A stretch of DNA of 64,000 nucleotides from Dromiciops gliroides. Its lineage: Eukaryota > Chordata > Mammalia > Microbiotheria > Microbiotheriidae. The notes below the pieces were generated by a model. That model did no database searches, was not told where the DNA came from, and was given only the letters and a program-made list of their open reading frames with translations. The stretch is taken from assembly GCF_019393635.1 (NCBI RefSeq), contig NC_057861.1, forward strand, positions 55,627,532-55,691,531, read 5' to 3'. The position numbers and the translations under genes are program-made. Shown here one piece after another: positions 62,191-64,000 of this stretch; positions within the stretch are counted from its first letter, which is position 1, and every line of letters begins with the position of its first letter.

Positions 62191-62838
62191 TTGGTGCCCA
62201 TCCTCTATTTCCCTTCCTTTCATTGGCTTCTCCACGTCCTCCTTCCGATTTTTTTCTATCGCCTCCACTTCTCCTTTTTTTCTCTTCACCTATGTACTCC
62301 CTCTCTCCTTCATCCCCTTCTCTGCCTTTTTCACTATCTTTCCTCTTTCTCAACCTCCTTAAAGGGACCTTAGAGGCCATCTAGACAGACTTCAGGGTGA
62401 TCAGGAGTCCCCTCTAAATACCCTTGAAAAGTGACCAGATCGTCAGTGATAAAAAAAAAAATCTGTGACCTTCTGTAAGCACATCTATTTGAAGACCCCT
62501 TACATCAAGCACAGAAAACATTTAAGCCCCACTCTCTTCTCCAGGCCAAAAGTCCCAAATTCTTTCTATCGGCCCTGTTATGACCTGCTGCATCTCGATA
62601 CCGTACCTGCCATTCATTTGTTAATATCCTTTCCTACTAAAAGGTGCTACGCAGAATAGGACCTGATAACTGCGTTTTATGGCCTAATCAAGGCAAGAGG
62701 GATTATTACTACCCTCAAGTTGGGCACTAACCTACTAATAGGGCGTAAATACCTCCAGGTCATTCTCTCTCTGAGGTATCTCATGATCATAGATTTATAC
62801 CTAGAAGGAATCTGAGTTCATCTAGTCCCTAGCTTCTT

Positions 62839-63004
62839 TTTTTTTTCTTGTGGGTTTTTTTTGTTTGCTTTTTTGCGGGGCAATGAGGGTTAAGTGACTT
62901 GCCCAAGGTCACACAGCTAATGTCAAGTGTCTGAGGACGAATTTGAACTCAGGTCCTCTTGAATCCAGGGCCGGTGCTTTATCCACTGCTCCACCTAGCT
63001 GCCC
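62839..63004 (-). mobile_element. CORE-SINE with 15-bp target duplication
   Basis: Reverse copy bracketed by AGTCCCTAGCTTCTT at 62824-62838 and 63005-63019. Confidence 0.92.
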
Positions 63005-63194
63005 AGTCCCTAGCTTCTTAAACTGAATGTGGGGATCGCGAAAAACTTGGCAACAGTAAAAGGTTGTGTCTATTTTATATATCTAAATACCTAGGGTTGT
63101 ATAAAAATTTCTCAGGTGAAAAGGGGTCGTGAGTGGAAAGAGTTTAAGAAGCCCTGGAAACTGGGGATCAAAGAAGAGAGTTAAAACAAGTCCA

Positions 63195-63350
63195 GGGGGG
63201 GGGGGGGCAGCTAGGTGGCGAAGTGGATAGAGCCCTGGAGTCAGTAGTACCTGAGTTCAAATCTGACCTCAGACACTTAACACTTACTAGCTGTGTGACC
63301 CTGGGCAAGTCACTTAACCCCAATTGCCTCACTAAAAAAACAAACAAACA
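63195..63350 (+). mobile_element. CORE-SINE, first of a same-site pair
   Basis: Head starts in a G13 run; about 20 bp around the ACCGGCCCTGG box are missing. AACAAGTC precedes it (from 63185) and follows it (63351). Confidence 0.88.
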
Positions 63351-63362
63351 AACAAGTCTAAG

Positions 63363-63561
63363 GGGGCAGCAAGGTGGCGCAGTGTATAAGCATCGGCCCT
63401 GGATTCAGGAAGACCAGTGTTCAAATTTTACCTCATACACTTGACACTTATTAGCTGTGTGACTCTGGGCAAGTCAGTTAACCCTCATTGCCCCGCCCTC
63501 CCAAAAGAAAAGAAATTGTGTGTGTATGTATATACATATATATAAACACATATGTTTATAA
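63363..63561 (+). mobile_element. CORE-SINE, second of a same-site pair, with microsatellite tail
   Basis: Bracketed by AACAAGTCTAAG at 63351-63362 and 63562-63573. The tail beyond GCCCTCCCAAAAG has become a TG/TA microsatellite (about 63517-63560). Confidence 0.9.
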
Positions 63562-63769
63562 AACAAGTCTAAGTAGGACTTAAACCGAGGTCTTTTATTC
63601 CCCTGTAACCTTTTTTTCCTGTTCTTTCCCTCTTCTTTCCTATTCATCTCCCTATGACCAGCTCTCCTTCCCTTTTTCATCCCTCTCCCCATCTGTGTTT
63701 CCCGTCCTCATCTGCTCCGGCTCTCCCTGGGTTTCTGCTTTTTCCCCCCCTTCCCCTCCTTCCCTGTCT

Positions 63770-63815
63770 TCTTCCCTCTCTCCCTCCCTCTCTCTCTCTC
63801 TCTCTTTCCTCCCCT
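63770..63815. repeat. (CT)n pyrimidine tract
   Basis: CTCTCT run with CCCT interruptions, adjoining the CpG block. Confidence 0.8.
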
Positions 63816-63829
63816 CCCCTTCCCCCCCC

Positions 63830-64000
63830 CCCGCCCTCGCTAGCTCTGCGCGCGCCCGGCGCTGGGTCAGTCGCGGGGCAGCCTGGGAAATGGAGTTCGT
63901 AGCTTTTCCGCGGGCCTCCTCCTCACCCTGGCCCGAGCTGAACCCGGCCACGTGCTTGCAGGCAGGCTTGGCAGGGCGCGCGCGCTGCAGCACTAGCTGG
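63830..64000 (+). promoter_or_regulatory. CpG-rich promoter-like block at window end
   Basis: Dense CpG (GCGCGCGCCCGGCGC; GGGCGCGCGCGC) with a ZNF143-like element GCCTGGGAAATGGAGTT (63881-63897, reverse complement of an ACTNCANTTCCCAG type site) and an E-box CACGTG (63949-63954). No start codon of a known gene is reached. By human synteny a gene transcribed rightwards (GAMT) would begin here; strand is inferred from that. Confidence 0.5.

Larger units (their letters stand above)
61850..63830. other. Intergenic region upstream of DAZAP1
   Basis: A pyrimidine-rich block (61850-62040), a MIR, a CT-rich block (62195-62350) and three CORE-SINEs. No coding exon seen. Confidence 0.65.

Overview
The window comes from a marsupial (metatherian) nuclear genome. 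About 35 copies of one young, A-tailed CORE-SINE are present. Its head is GGGGCAGCTAGGTGGCGCAG and its core contains GAGTTCAAATC and TAGCTGTGTGACC. This is the WSINE1/MAR1-type family of marsupials; its abundance points to an australidelphian, but I cannot name the species. MIR, L2-like, L1 3'-end and RTE/BovB-like fragments fill most of the remaining intergenic and intronic space.

Two complete protein-coding genes are present, both on the minus strand, and both can be rebuilt exon by exon. RPS15 (ribosomal protein uS19; 4 exons; coding 14131 down to 10789) gives 145 codons. DAZAP1 (DAZ-associated protein 1, an hnRNP-like RNA-binding protein; 12 coding exons; coding 61536 down to 21740) gives 407 codons. 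In both genes every exon junction has GT/AG and the phases close exactly. The two genes lie head to tail, about 6.7 kb apart. This matches the human 19p13.3 order GAMT - DAZAP1 - RPS15 - APC2, recalled from general knowledge.

Layout: 1-10.77 kb is repeat-rich downstream flank of RPS15 with no exon I can support (APC2 would be expected further left). 10.77-14.3 kb is RPS15 with a CpG-rich promoter, a GC box, an NRF1-like site and a terminal oligopyrimidine start. 14.3-20.87 kb is intergenic. 20.87-61.8 kb is DAZAP1: introns 5-11 have almost no young SINEs, whereas intron 1 carries 13 of the gene's 15 copies plus a ~324 bp (GGAA)n array. 60.4-61.85 kb holds the DAZAP1 CpG island, a CCG-repeat 5' UTR and a diverged ~120 bp tandem repeat carrying a YY1-like motif. 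63.83-64 kb is a second CpG-rich promoter-like block running off the window, possibly the head-to-head neighbour (GAMT in human).

The main items for follow-up are the intron-1 tandem repeat beside the DAZAP1 promoter, two cryptic exon candidates in intron 7 that would introduce premature stops, a NAGNAG tandem acceptor at the last exon, the (GGAA)n expansion inside a SINE tail bracketed by target-site duplications, and repeated use of the same target by successive SINE insertions.
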